NCBI GenBank assembly: GCA_004297765.1
Contig: SCTZ01000146.1
Span: 1 to 64,000, forward strand
DNA: 64,000 nucleotides
Direction: 5' to 3'
DNA from: Chloroflexota bacterium
Lineage (GTDB): Bacteria > Chloroflexota > Dehalococcoidia > FW602-bin16
Part shown: positions 25,996 through 35,393 of the stretch, one piece after another
Layout: each line of letters begins with the position of its first letter
Position numbering within the stretch: the stretch's first letter is position 1
The notes under the pieces: generated by a model
What the model was told of the DNA's origin: nothing
Databases searched by the model: none
What the model saw: only the letters and a program-made list of their open reading frames with translations
Made by a program: the position numbers and the translations under genes

Positions 25996-27255
25996 CTACA
26001 GTCCAGATGACGGTCGCTCAGCTCTGTCAGAATCGCCGTGGCGGCCTTCTAGCGCCAGGGGCAACGTGAAGGTGAAACTGCTGCCTTTGCCGAGGCTGCT
26101 CTCCACCCAAATCTGTCCACCCTGCGCCTCCAGCAGCATCTTCACGATGTACAAACCGAGGCCGATTCCTTCGATGCCCCGGGCACCACCAGCGCGGTAG
26201 AAGCGATCGAAGATGTGCGGTAGATCCTCAGGGGCGATGCCCACTCCCTGATCCGTGACCGAGATCCTGGCCTCTGTGTTAACCGTCTGCGCGCTGACCA
26301 CTACTTCAGTATCTACCGGGGAGTACTTCAGGGCATTGCTGAGCAGGTTCAGAAGGATGCGTTCCAGGCGGTCCGCGTCCGCCACCACCGGTGTGAAGTC
26401 GGCGGGAACAGCGATCCGCACGCGCGCCGCGTCTATCAAGGGCGCCGCGCGCTTCAGTACGTCCGCGAGGAACGTGTTCACATTCAAGGTTTGCTTCCGC
26501 AACTGTAGCCGACCAGACTCCAGACGCGCCGAATCCACGAGGTCGGAGATCATAGTGTTCATGCGTCGGCCGCTCACGATGATGGCATCGGTGCCACGGA
26601 TAATCCGGTCCTTTTGCCCCGTCTCAGCCGCCCGAGCGATGAGTTGTGCCTGCCCCATTATGATCGTAAGAGGTGACCGAATGTCGTGGGCTACCAGGTG
26701 AATGAACTCTTCCCGCCGCTCTTCCAGCTCCCGTAGGGCGGTGATGTCACGCCAGACGTTCACGGCCAGTGTGACGTTACCAGTCCTGTCCAGAATCGGG
26801 CTACCTCCAAACAACAGGCGCAGGTGCACGCCATCGGGCCGCACGAGCGATACTTCCATCTCCGAGAAGGTTTCACCCCTCAGGGCCCGGTTAGGCGGCC
26901 AGTCCTCGGGCGGCAAGGAACGCCCATCAGGATAGCGCAGATCCACTCTCTGGAAGTAGTCCTGAAGCAAACCGTACTCGCCGGGCGGCTGCGTAGGAAT
27001 GCCCATCATTTCCCTGCCCATGCGGTTGATGCGCAGAACCCGACCTTGCCCGTCCACAATGCCCAGTCCCTCGGTCAGATTCTCGATGACGGCATCGAGC
27101 CACTGGGACTCCGGTGCTTGACGCTGGCTGTTCATCTCGCCGGCCACACGCTCGGAGGGATTTGACTGCGCTCCCCGCGCTTCTCGTGCACCATGGGACG
27201 TCTGTTCTCCAGATCCATCCCCACCACCCGCACGCTCTTCACGTTTCCTGGGCAT
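25996..27255 (-). CDS. Cytoplasmic PAS sensor histidine kinase
   Basis: This kinase of 419 residues has no membrane segment. It holds a PAS domain (WLDAVIENLTEGLGIVDGQGRVLRINRMG, ending in a PAC motif NVTLAVNVWRDITALRELEERR), a HisKA dimerisation domain with phosphoacceptor HDIRSPLTII, and a HATPase domain (NLLSNALKYSP, DQGVGIA, GIGLGLYIVKM). The start at 27255 follows GGAGGTG; 27267 is an in-frame alternative. No response regulator is adjacent, so it is an orphan or feeds one of the neighbouring regulators. Confidence 0.85.
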   Translation of the reverse strand: MPRKREERAGGGDGSGEQTSHGAREARGAQSNPSERVAGEMNSQRQAPESQWLDAVIENLTEGLGIVDGQGRVLRINRMGREMMGIPTQPPGEYGLLQDYFQRVDLRYPDGRSLPPEDWPPNRALRGETFSEMEVSLVRPDGVHLRLLFGGSPILDRTGNVTLAVNVWRDITALRELEERREEFIHLVAHDIRSPLTIIMGQAQLIARAAETGQKDRIIRGTDAIIVSGRRMNTMISDLVDSARLESGRLQLRKQTLNVNTFLADVLKRAAPLIDAARVRIAVPADFTPVVADADRLERILLNLLSNALKYSPVDTEVVVSAQTVNTEARISVTDQGVGIAPEDLPHIFDRFYRAGGARGIEGIGLGLYIVKMLLEAQGGQIWVESSLGKGSSFTFTLPLALEGRHGDSDRAERPSSGL

Positions 27256-27296
27256 GCACACCTCCATGAGTCAGTGGGGTTGGGGACTGATGAAAA

Positions 27297-27344
27297 GGGC
27301 AAAAGTTAGAAAGGGGGTACGTTTCTCCCCCTTTTGCCCTTTTT
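27297..27344. terminator. Hairpin with T tract upstream of the cellulase
   Basis: GGGCAAAA pairs with TTTTGCCC and, inside, GGGGG with CCCCC; TTTTT follows on the + strand and TTTTC on the minus strand. It lies between the divergent kinase and cellulase genes, where no coding transcript needs to end. Confidence 0.55.
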
Positions 27345-27544
27345 CCCCGGTCCCCAGCCCCCATCTCCCCACCTGGCCATGGTTCAATTATAGCGGAGGT
27401 TCGGCTATTGCGAAGGCTCTCCCTTCCCCACCAGGCAATTACCCCTCCACAGGACTGCCCACCCCATGCGATAGGACTATGGTACTATTGACCTTCTATT
27501 GCCACAGGTTTAGACTAAGCGCCAGACGTCCAGAATTAGCGAGC

Positions 27545-27575
27545 GGGGCCGCACAGTCGGCCCCGTCTTTGCTTT
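27545..27575 (+). terminator. Terminator-like hairpin in the cellulase leader
   Basis: GGGGCCG-CACAGT-CGGCCCC is followed by GTCTTTGCTTTT, the form of an intrinsic terminator, and ends 80 bp before the cellulase start. It could be an attenuator; no known riboswitch is recognised upstream. Confidence 0.5.
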
Positions 27576-27653
27576 TCGGACGAGCGGCCAACCCAACTTG
27601 CGATGGGAGGCCAACGATCTGTACCAGCCAGCCACCCAGGAGGAATGAGAACC

Positions 27654-29405
27654 ATGCGGAATCACAAGCGGCTCGCGCTCTTCGGGGCGCTCGTGGTGAT
27701 CGTCGCCGCCGTGCTAGTGGGACGATCCGTGCTGATCCCGGAAAACCCGTTCAGCGCCCCGGCCAAGACGCAGTTCGTGTCGCGCGCCGAGCCGGCCAAC
27801 TTCCTGCACACGGACGGCAACAAGATCGTCGATTCGCACGGAAAAGAGGTGGTCATCACCGGGATCAACTGGTTTGGCATGGAGACGGGCACCTTCGCTC
27901 CCCATGGCCTATGGTCCCGCAACTGGGAAGACATGTTGGATCAGATCGCCGGGCTGGGCTTCAACGCCATCCGGCTTCCTTACTCCAACCAGATGTTCGA
28001 CCCCAAGAGCAAGCCGCGTGGCATCGACTGGAAGATGAACCCCGACCTGAAGGGTCTGACCGGCCAGGAGATCATGGATAAGATCATCTATGGGGCTGGT
28101 CAGCGTGGTCTGCGGGTAATCCTGGATCGGCACCGCCCCAGCACCAGCAACCAATCCCAGCTCTGGTACGAGGGCGTCTACGACGAGGAGCGCTGGATCA
28201 AAGACTGGCAGATGCTGGCCAAGCGTTACAGGGGCAACGACACGGTGATCGGAGCAGATCTACACAACGAGCCAGACGCGCGCGCCACCTGGGGCGATGG
28301 TGACCCCCGGACCGATTGGCGGTTGGCGGCAGAGCGCGCCGGCAACGCCATCCTGGACGTCAACCCGGATTGGCTGATCCTAGTCGAGGGCATCCTGAAG
28401 GATGGCAACGACTGGTACTGGCAGGGCGGACATCTGAAGAACGTCCGCCAGGCTCCTGTGCGCCTTAAAGTACCCAACAAGCTCGTCTATAGCCCCCATG
28501 ACTACGGTCCTGGCGTCTGGGCCCAGGGCTGGTTCAAGGATCCCACCTTCCCCAACAACCTACCGAAGGTCTGGGGGGAGTATTGGCTGTTTATCCATGA
28601 ACAGAACATCGCCCCGGTCCTCGTCGGCGAGTTCGGCGGACGGTCGGTGGGAAACGACACCGAGGGGATCTGGCAGCGCTACCTGGTCAACTTCCTGAAA
28701 GAGAAGAAGATCAGCTATACGTACTGGGCCATCAACCCGAACTCCGGGGACGTGGGTGGCCTTCTCAAAGACGACTGGGAGACCGTGCAAGCCGAGAAGA
28801 TGGAAATGCTGTCCACGTACCAGATGCCGACGCTGAGCCAGCCCAAGATCGCCATCGCACGTGACCCGAAGTGGCAAGCCATTCGCGCTGAGGTCGAGGC
28901 CAACGCCGGACTGAAGATCGTCTATCGCACAGATGCGAGCCAGGATCGGGTGCAGAAGATCGAGCCCGAGATTGGAATCCAGAACGACAGCAAGATTGCC
29001 ACTGATCTGAGCAACGTGGAGCTGAGCTATTGGTTCACCGTGGAGAATGGCGACGCGTCCGGCCAGGTCGCCGAGGTGACCAGCGCGACGATGGGCGCGC
29101 AGAACGTACGCGTGAGGCTTGCGCCCAGTGGAGAGAACAACCAGTATCGCGCCGTCGTAACCTTCACAGACGGCGCAGGCAAGCTACCGGCTGAAAGCGT
29201 GGGGACGGTGAAGCTGAGCATCCGTAAAGGCGACGGGTCGTGGTATTCGCAGGGCAACGACTACAGCTTCCTCCCCATCACCGATGAGGAGCCGGACGAG
29301 ACCGAGAGGATCGGCCTTTACCTGGGTGGCAAGAAGGCATGGGGGATGGAGCCCCAGGAATATCAAGCCGCCCAAGCCAGCGCCAATGAAGGCTCGGCGG
29401 GCTAA
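27654..29405 (+). CDS. Glycoside hydrolase family 5 endoglucanase with CBM3
   Basis: This protein of 583 residues has an N-terminal signal anchor (about 10-28) without an obvious cleavage site. The GH5 domain (about 45-410) shows VVITGINWFGMETG, the catalytic acid in LHNEPDARATWG (Glu near 206) and the nucleophile in LVGEFGG (Glu near 326). Residues 415-575 match a family 3 cellulose-binding module (LKIVYRTDAS, SNVELSYWFTVENG, GNDYSFLP, AWGMEPQ). It should cut cellulose or a similar beta-1,4-glucan at the cell surface. The ATG at 27654 is ten bases after AGGAGG; the ATG at 27645 is also possible. Regulation may involve the leader terminator at 27545. Confidence 0.85.
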   Translation: MRNHKRLALFGALVVIVAAVLVGRSVLIPENPFSAPAKTQFVSRAEPANFLHTDGNKIVDSHGKEVVITGINWFGMETGTFAPHGLWSRNWEDMLDQIAGLGFNAIRLPYSNQMFDPKSKPRGIDWKMNPDLKGLTGQEIMDKIIYGAGQRGLRVILDRHRPSTSNQSQLWYEGVYDEERWIKDWQMLAKRYRGNDTVIGADLHNEPDARATWGDGDPRTDWRLAAERAGNAILDVNPDWLILVEGILKDGNDWYWQGGHLKNVRQAPVRLKVPNKLVYSPHDYGPGVWAQGWFKDPTFPNNLPKVWGEYWLFIHEQNIAPVLVGEFGGRSVGNDTEGIWQRYLVNFLKEKKISYTYWAINPNSGDVGGLLKDDWETVQAEKMEMLSTYQMPTLSQPKIAIARDPKWQAIRAEVEANAGLKIVYRTDASQDRVQKIEPEIGIQNDSKIATDLSNVELSYWFTVENGDASGQVAEVTSATMGAQNVRVRLAPSGENNQYRAVVTFTDGAGKLPAESVGTVKLSIRKGDGSWYSQGNDYSFLPITDEEPDETERIGLYLGGKKAWGMEPQEYQAAQASANEGSAG

Positions 29406-29417
29406 GCCCGTCGAGCC
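29391..29417. terminator. Hairpin overlapping the cellulase stop
   Basis: Arms GGCTCGGCGGGCT and AGCCCGTCGAGCC (one G-U pair) around a single A include the TAA stop. It sits in the 32-bp gap between convergent genes. No U tract follows. Confidence 0.45.
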
Positions 29418-29437
29418 TGACTCCGGCTGAATAGCTA

Positions 29438-31024
29438 TCACTGTCCCGTTGCTACCACGTCAAAGCTGCCCGTGGCTTTCGCGCCGCTTTTCTGGCCCAC
29501 GAGCGTCAGGAGCACGCGCCCTTTGCTGCCGTCGGGAATGGCGACCGGGCCGACGCTGGCACCACCCTGATTGTCGGCCGTGGCGGTGGCCAAGGGCGAC
29601 GACTGATCAGCACCCAGGTAGAGAGCAACCTCCTCTCCTCCCAGGAAATCGTGTCCTTCCGCACGGACCTGCGTACCTACCGGTCCGCCTCCCGGATCTA
29701 CCCGCATCCAGGGGCGCAACGTCATGATCTCCAGATTGGTCGAGACGGGTACCTTGCTCTTCTCTCCGACAGCGGTGAGGGTCAGCACACCACTCTGGCC
29801 GAAGGGGACCGTGAAGTCTCCGGCATTCTGCAAGCTACCGTCATCCTGCGCCAATAATGTCAGCACTTCCTCGGCCGTGTCGTCCGACCCTAAATAGACG
29901 TGCACAGTCTCGTGGGGCAAGAACCCGCGGCCGATGAAACCCACCCAGCCACCAGGAGGAGCGGCGTGGCTGGTCAGCCATAGCGATGGGGTAGATGGCA
30001 GCATCTTATACTCGGCCGTCGCTTCGACCCGGCTGACCTGTCCCACGAAGACGAGCGTATTATCCCCTTGCAGGTTCTTGGTCGCCTCGAAGGCGCGATT
30101 GCGTGTAAAGGCTCCCTCGTTGTCGGCATTCAGGACTACGATGGGCGAGGAGTCACGATCGTTAAGGTAGACGTTGATCTGTTCCCAGGGTGCAAAGCCA
30201 CGCCCGGAGAAGTCCACCAACTCGTCCACCTGAGAGGCATACGAGCTAAGGCTGACCCACGGGTGGTAGCCCTGCACATCGAACTGGATGTCCATGGGCA
30301 CCAGGCTTTGCTCCCCGGTGAGGTAGATAACGTGCTTTCCTTCTGGAACATACGGGATGGTCCATTGGATGGTTTCCAGGTCGCCCGCCTCATTGGCCTT
30401 GTAGGTCGGGGCCTCGGCGGACGGAGGACCATCCAGCGACAACTGCACGGTCTCACCAGGCGCAAAATAGCCGGCCGTGATGAAGATCTCCTCGGATGGC
30501 TTGCCTGTGTAGGCGCTGGGGAGGACGTAAGGAAGAAACTTGCCCACCCAGAACGAGCCCGCGACGTCGCGGCCGCTGTCGGCACCGCGCAGACTCACCG
30601 CATAACTGCCCGGCGACAGTTGCTGTCCAGCCGGCAGAACGACGTCACCCACCGAGCCGTCCTCGCGAGCATCAACCGTCTGGACCGTGTGCTGGATATC
30701 CCGGTTGGCTTCCTCCTGCCCGGCCACCAGTACGTCGACCTTCTCACCCGCATTGAACCCAGCTCCCGAAATCGCGATGTTGGCGTCCACAGACGACACC
30801 CGACTCCCGACAAGCCGAATCTCTGGCGCGCCCGCGGGCATCGTCTCCTGCGTCCTCGTCCGCCGAGCATCCGCAGTCGAGCCGTCACGGCCGCTAATCA
30901 GTCCTCCTAGCGTGTTGACAGCCGCACCGCCTCCCATGAGAGCAAACACTACCAGGCTGGCGACGCCCACCAGCAGGCACGCGACTACCAACGCGTTCTT
31001 GTTTCTAGATACTCCACCATACAC
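29438..31024 (-). CDS. Membrane-anchored protein with TIG-like beta-sandwich repeats (A)
   Basis: The 528-residue protein has one N-terminal membrane segment (about 12-35), then about five repeats of roughly 90 residues. Each opens with a G-x-x-F/G-x-P-x-E-x-V-x-V-Y-L pattern (GRGFAPWEQINVYL, GRGFLPHETVHVYL, GHDFLGGEEVALYL) and ends with a G-x-x-S strand (VGQVSRVEA, VGEKSKVPV, VGQKSGAKA). This resembles IPT/TIG or Ig-like surface domains. No enzyme motif is visible. The paralogue at 32052 shares the repeat. The GTG start at 31024 is preceded by GGAGGTGG. Likely role: cell-surface scaffold or adhesin; target of the nearby mannosylation genes by inference. Confidence 0.7.
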   Translation of the reverse strand: MYGGVSRNKNALVVACLLVGVASLVVFALMGGGAAVNTLGGLISGRDGSTADARRTRTQETMPAGAPEIRLVGSRVSSVDANIAISGAGFNAGEKVDVLVAGQEEANRDIQHTVQTVDAREDGSVGDVVLPAGQQLSPGSYAVSLRGADSGRDVAGSFWVGKFLPYVLPSAYTGKPSEEIFITAGYFAPGETVQLSLDGPPSAEAPTYKANEAGDLETIQWTIPYVPEGKHVIYLTGEQSLVPMDIQFDVQGYHPWVSLSSYASQVDELVDFSGRGFAPWEQINVYLNDRDSSPIVVLNADNEGAFTRNRAFEATKNLQGDNTLVFVGQVSRVEATAEYKMLPSTPSLWLTSHAAPPGGWVGFIGRGFLPHETVHVYLGSDDTAEEVLTLLAQDDGSLQNAGDFTVPFGQSGVLTLTAVGEKSKVPVSTNLEIMTLRPWMRVDPGGGPVGTQVRAEGHDFLGGEEVALYLGADQSSPLATATADNQGGASVGPVAIPDGSKGRVLLTLVGQKSGAKATGSFDVVATGQ

Positions 31025-31087
31025 CGCGTCCACCTCCCAGATGATCTCTCAGCCCGAGGAGCCCCTCCACGACTCCACCCACTGGGA

Positions 31088-31858
31088 TCATGTCCCTGAG
31101 AACCAGTGTCGCCAATTCACGGCCAGGGTGCGCAGATCCAGGCGGCCGAAGGTCCAGTCTCCGAGACGAAGGCGCAAGACGGTGATCAGCGCCTCCCAGA
31201 AGATGGCCTTCGAAAGCTTGGACGCCCCTATCTGACGCTCACGGAACACGATCGGCACCTCTGCCAGCCGGAAACCCTGTCGATTACAGAGAAAGTTCAC
31301 CTCGATTTGAAAGGCATAGCCGTTCGACCGGATTCGGTCGAGATTCAGGCTCTCCAAAACGACGCGCCGAAAGCCCTTGAACCCACCCGTCACATCCCGC
31401 ACCTTCAGACCCAGCACCAGACGCGCGTAGAGAGAGCCTCCCCAGCTAAGCATTCGTCGCTTGAAAGGCCAGCCAACAGTGCCCCCGCCGGATGCGTAGC
31501 GCGATCCGATGACGACGTCAACTTCTCCGCTGCGCAGAGTTTCCAGCAGGGTCGGAAGGTAGCCAGGGTCGTGCGATAGATCGGCATCCATCTGTAAAAC
31601 GTATTGGTACGGGCCCTTGAGTGCGCGCGCGAACCCATCGACGTACGCCCGCCCTAGCCCGGTCTTGGTCTGACGATGCAGGACATGGACGCGCCCGGGA
31701 TGTTCCCCGGCCAGAGCATCCGCGAGCTCTCCTGTTCCATCGGGCGAGTTGTCGTCCACGATCAGCACGTCGAACTGCCCCAGGTCCAGGATGGCCGAGA
31801 TCAGGGTCGACACGTTTCCTGCCTCGTTGTAGGTTGGTATCACTACTATCGATTCCAT
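31088..31858 (-). CDS. Polyprenol-phosphate mannose synthase-like GT2 enzyme
   Basis: The 256-residue protein is a family 2 glycosyltransferase: VVIPTYNEAGNV, VLIVDDNSPDGTG, metal-binding MDADLSHDP, and SRYASGGGTVGWPFKRRMLS, as in bacterial and archaeal Dpm1. It lacks C-terminal membrane segments, as the short forms do. It would make the polyprenyl-phosphate-mannose (or other hexose) used by the GT-C enzymes and PMT proteins in this window. The start at 31858 matches the family N-terminus; a 6-codon longer frame exists. Confidence 0.85.
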   Translation of the reverse strand: MESIVVIPTYNEAGNVSTLISAILDLGQFDVLIVDDNSPDGTGELADALAGEHPGRVHVLHRQTKTGLGRAYVDGFARALKGPYQYVLQMDADLSHDPGYLPTLLETLRSGEVDVVIGSRYASGGGTVGWPFKRRMLSWGGSLYARLVLGLKVRDVTGGFKGFRRVVLESLNLDRIRSNGYAFQIEVNFLCNRQGFRLAEVPIVFRERQIGASKLSKAIFWEALITVLRLRLGDWTFGRLDLRTLAVNWRHWFSGT

Positions 31859-31927
31859 ACCGCATCCAGCCCCCACACGTGTGCCCTAGAAAGTATGTGA
31901 GATGGGCTATTCGGCTCGAACCCTCCT

Positions 31928-31997
31928 CCCGTCATTCCCGCGAGAGCGGGAATCCGGAGCGCCGTCCGTGGATTCCCGCTCTCGCGGGAATGACGGG
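31928..31997. repeat. Palindromic GTCATTCCCGC repeat
   Basis: Perfect 28-base arms, starting CCCGTCATTCCCGCGAGAGC, flank a 14-base loop. The sequence belongs to the widespread CATTCCCGC...GGAATCC class of bacterial intergenic palindromes. It separates two minus-strand genes. Confidence 0.65.
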
Positions 31998-32051
31998 TCC
32001 AGTAAGCTTCTCACACACTTTCCAAGGTCTCCCGCGCACATAAGCGAAAGC

Positions 32052-33605
32052 CTACCGCGACGGCGACGGCTTAGCCGGCGTGTTAGACGCGGACGGCGAT
32101 GGCTTAGGCGACGCACTGGACGGTGATGGCGAGGCCTGCGGCGACGCCTGCCCGCTAGGACTATTCTGCGGTGACGCAGGCGCCGACGACTGCGGCTGCT
32201 GAGGCTCTCCATCGAACGGGCACTTGTAGTTCTGGCTCTGATCCGGGATCTGGACAGGTACCTCGGACGCCTGGACCGTCACAGATGCATCGGCCGTCCC
32301 ACGGCTCTTGTCGCCCACCAGACGGAATCCCAGGCTTCCGATCTGAGCGCTACTCGGGATTGTGTAGTTCCCGCCGTAGCCGGACCCTTTGTCGTCGGTC
32401 TTGAAGCATGCGATCTCCTTCCCACCACCCTGCTTGGTAGCGCCAACGAAGACCCGTACCACCTCGTTCCGACCAAAGTCTGTGCCATAGAATGTGATGG
32501 TCGTTCCGGGACCACCTCCGTAGGTGCTGGGATTGGCCGACGGCGTGTACGGCAGAATGTCGATGGAGGCGGTCGTCGCCGTCTGGCTCTGCTCGCCAAC
32601 GAAGATCAGCGTATTCTTGCCTGTCAGCTCGAAAGGTATGTGGAACTTGCCAGCGCGCTCGAAAGAGCCATCGGCACCGGCCTGAACGACCGCGATCGGC
32701 AGCCCTGCCGTACTGTTCAGATAGACCCGCACGTTCTCGTTCGGGCCGAAGTCTGTCCCGTTGAAGCTGACGTCGTTGTCTGCCTTGGTCGAGTACACGC
32801 TGGGCTCGCCAACCGGGTACAGGTTCAGCAGGAAGAACGTCGCGGCCACCGGAGCCTGGCTCTTGTCGCCCACGAAGAGAAACGTGTTGTCACCAGCCGC
32901 GCCGAAAGGCACTTTGACGCTAGCCTTGTTTAACCCACCGCCGCCGTCGGACTGTAGCGTCGCGACTGGCTCGCCGGTCAGACTGTTGAAGTACACTTTG
33001 ACGGTCTCTCTCGCCGCAAAGCCCTTACCCGATACGCTGATCGTGTCGCCGACCTTGCCCGTGTCCTCCCCCAGCTTGACAGTCGGGGTCAGTCCGCGGA
33101 CGGAGCCTTGCGCACTGGCCATCTGCTTATCGTCGTGTTGCCTCGCCTCGACCAGGAATGTGCCACCGGCAAATGACTCGGGAATAGTGAAACTGAAGCC
33201 CCCGAGACCACCGCCTTTGTCGGCAGCGATGTAGCCGACGTTTGTCCCCTTGTCCTTCGCATCGCGCTTCAGGTAGAAGTCCACCTGAGCGCGCGGATCG
33301 AAGCCAGTACCTGCTACCGAGACGCTGCTCCCGGGTGCGGCCACGGCCGGGTTGAGCACAATCACGGCCCCTGGCTTGGTGTTCAGTTTGGACGTATCCG
33401 TAACCACGTCGGTCGATCCGGGCTTGGTCGGTGTCGTCGCGGCTACCGGGGACCGGCTCGGCTCAGCCGTCTGATCGGCCTGGTTGACGATCTCCTCGTC
33501 TCCGCTACCACCCAGGCCCGGCAGACCGCCGAAATTGTTGGCCAGCACACCTGTAAGCAAAGAGAGACCGGCAATGGCGCCCACGATGATCAAGATCTTT
33601 TTCAA
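32052..33605 (-). CDS. Membrane-anchored protein with TIG-like repeats (B) and Pro/Ser tail
   Basis: This 517-residue paralogue of the 29438 protein has an N-terminal hydrophobic anchor (2-24) and about five beta-sandwich repeats with the same consensus (GTGFDPRAQVDFYL, GKGFAARETVKVYFN, GTDFGPNENVRVYLN, GTDFGRNEVVRVFVG; closing FVGDKSQAP, FVGEQSQTA, LVGDKSRGT). The last 60 residues are a Ser/Pro/Ala tail, typical of wall-spanning or O-glycosylated stalks. The start is TTG at 33605 with AAAGGGGG upstream. The adjacent mannose-synthase and PMT-like genes make O-mannosylation of the tail an attractive but unproven idea. Confidence 0.7.
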   Translation of the reverse strand: MKKILIIVGAIAGLSLLTGVLANNFGGLPGLGGSGDEEIVNQADQTAEPSRSPVAATTPTKPGSTDVVTDTSKLNTKPGAVIVLNPAVAAPGSSVSVAGTGFDPRAQVDFYLKRDAKDKGTNVGYIAADKGGGLGGFSFTIPESFAGGTFLVEARQHDDKQMASAQGSVRGLTPTVKLGEDTGKVGDTISVSGKGFAARETVKVYFNSLTGEPVATLQSDGGGGLNKASVKVPFGAAGDNTFLFVGDKSQAPVAATFFLLNLYPVGEPSVYSTKADNDVSFNGTDFGPNENVRVYLNSTAGLPIAVVQAGADGSFERAGKFHIPFELTGKNTLIFVGEQSQTATTASIDILPYTPSANPSTYGGGPGTTITFYGTDFGRNEVVRVFVGATKQGGGKEIACFKTDDKGSGYGGNYTIPSSAQIGSLGFRLVGDKSRGTADASVTVQASEVPVQIPDQSQNYKCPFDGEPQQPQSSAPASPQNSPSGQASPQASPSPSSASPKPSPSASNTPAKPSPSR

Positions 33606-33737
33606 CTCTCTGCCGACCCCCTTTCAATTAGATTCGTTGTGGATGCGCAAACGCGCGATGAGACCATGACTCCCACATATGCTTAATTCTGCAGAACTTG
33701 TGCCCTCGTGCTCTCATGCGTCACATCGGATCATCCG

Positions 33738-35354
33738 TTACTTCTGAACCTGCCGGACCTGCACGATAGTATTACCCTTCTGATACAAAGCTCTCTGGAC
33801 CGAGTTGTTGTAAGCGTTCAAGACCATCTCGCCGTTCGGATTCGCCTTCAAGGTCTGGTCATAGTTTATGTGGAACGTATCGATGAGGTCCGGAGACATA
33901 ACTACCCAGTCGATATTGCGCCAGTTATTCTTCAGCAGGCGCGTCTTTATATCTGGGTCGGTTTGGATTTTCCAGTGCGAGTGCGCGTTGGGATAGACGG
34001 GCAGTCGGCCGTTCTTTTCATGCAGATCCACCCACAGGTCGTCGTCGATCATGAGGATGCTGTTGGGCGGGATGTTCTGCCGAATCCACTGCAACTGCTT
34101 GATCTGAACCTGGGTGAGGTTCAGCGTATAGTGGTCCACGGAGGCCTGAATGTCGCCGGCCGCGAAGACCAGGATCGCCAAGCCAAAGGCACCCAACGCC
34201 AGGGGACGCGGCAGATGTCCAAGAATCAGATGCGCCAGCAGACCCAGATTGAGAGCCATGAAGGGCAGAATCGGAAGAACGTAGAACTCCAGGATTACGC
34301 TACCACGCATTAGATAGATGCTAAAGGAGATGACGAGCAGCGACGCCAACAAATAGGTCTGGCGGAGCTTAGGACTGAGCATGGCAACCAGGAGGTTGAC
34401 AATCGCTGCTCCTCCGCCTAGAGTCAACAGGACCGGATCCTTCGCCCACCAGCGACTCCAGAAATACTTCCAGAACCAGCCGTTGGGGTCCATAATGCTG
34501 CCGCCGTGCCGTTGGAACAATTGCCAGTACAGAGTGTCGACAAGGGACACATGCTCCCCTCCACTGGGCACGAGCTCGCCTTTGAGCACAGCGTACAGTG
34601 GGTAGAGTGATACGATCATGAAAGCGGTGAAGGCCCACCCCGTGAGAGCGAAACGGAACCGATAGGTACCGCGCACCTCACGATACAGGGCGTATCCCAT
34701 GATGGGCACAAAGAAGATGGCGTTCTCTTTGGTCAGCAGAGCAAGCCCCAAAGCCGTTCCGCTGCCGATAATGGTCATCAGGCGATTGCCATGCCGTACG
34801 ATCAGGTAGAGTGAAATGAGCAGCCAGAAAATGAGGATGTTGTCCAGGAGAAGCAGGCGGGTATAATACAGCACCAGAGGTGACAGAGTATAGACGAGGC
34901 TCGTGAAGGCAGCCGCCGCATTGCTCTTGGTCAGATGCAGGGTGATGCGATAGAGGAAGAATACGCTGGCCACGTGCATGAGCAGCATAAGGACCCGACC
35001 GCTGTTCACGGCCATTCCGAAGGTCAGAAACTGTTGCGGCAAGAGCACGATCCACGCGGCGACGATAAGCCAACCGGCTGGCGCATGGTCATAGAAGTAG
35101 GTATAGGGAGATAGCTTGTGCTCGCGCAGCACCGACCAGGCTTGTTCGAGATAGATACCCTCGTCTCCCAGGTACTGTGGATAGTTGAACATGTTCCAGG
35201 CGTGAGAGACCAGGCTGACCGCGATGACGGCAAAGAGCAGATACCCCCCCCACTTTCCAAGCCCGCTCCCCTGGCCTTGGCTATCGTCGGAAGTCTGTCC
35301 TACCTTATCTGTCTGTCTCTCTGACTTGGCGTCTCGATCACGGGCGGTTGCCAT
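33738..35354 (-). CDS. PMT/ArnT-like membrane glycosyltransferase (GT39 family)
   Basis: The 538-residue protein has about 11-12 membrane segments. The first external loop carries LGDEGIYLEQAW, the Asp-Glu pair of GT-C enzymes, and the second DHAPAGWLIVAAWIVLLP. A soluble C-terminal domain of about 110 residues follows (LNLTQVQIKQLQWIRQNIPPNS). Family members transfer a sugar from polyprenyl phosphate to protein or glycan. A GGAG site lies 9 bases before the ATG. It shares a strand with the GT2 and GtrA genes upstream, 39 bp away. Confidence 0.8.
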   Translation of the reverse strand: MATARDRDAKSERQTDKVGQTSDDSQGQGSGLGKWGGYLLFAVIAVSLVSHAWNMFNYPQYLGDEGIYLEQAWSVLREHKLSPYTYFYDHAPAGWLIVAAWIVLLPQQFLTFGMAVNSGRVLMLLMHVASVFFLYRITLHLTKSNAAAAFTSLVYTLSPLVLYYTRLLLLDNILIFWLLISLYLIVRHGNRLMTIIGSGTALGLALLTKENAIFFVPIMGYALYREVRGTYRFRFALTGWAFTAFMIVSLYPLYAVLKGELVPSGGEHVSLVDTLYWQLFQRHGGSIMDPNGWFWKYFWSRWWAKDPVLLTLGGGAAIVNLLVAMLSPKLRQTYLLASLLVISFSIYLMRGSVILEFYVLPILPFMALNLGLLAHLILGHLPRPLALGAFGLAILVFAAGDIQASVDHYTLNLTQVQIKQLQWIRQNIPPNSILMIDDDLWVDLHEKNGRLPVYPNAHSHWKIQTDPDIKTRLLKNNWRNIDWVVMSPDLIDTFHINYDQTLKANPNGEMVLNAYNNSVQRALYQKGNTIVQVRQVQK

Positions 35355-35393
35355 CTATCCGGTCTCCATCCCCACGTCACCCCGTCTCCCCAC

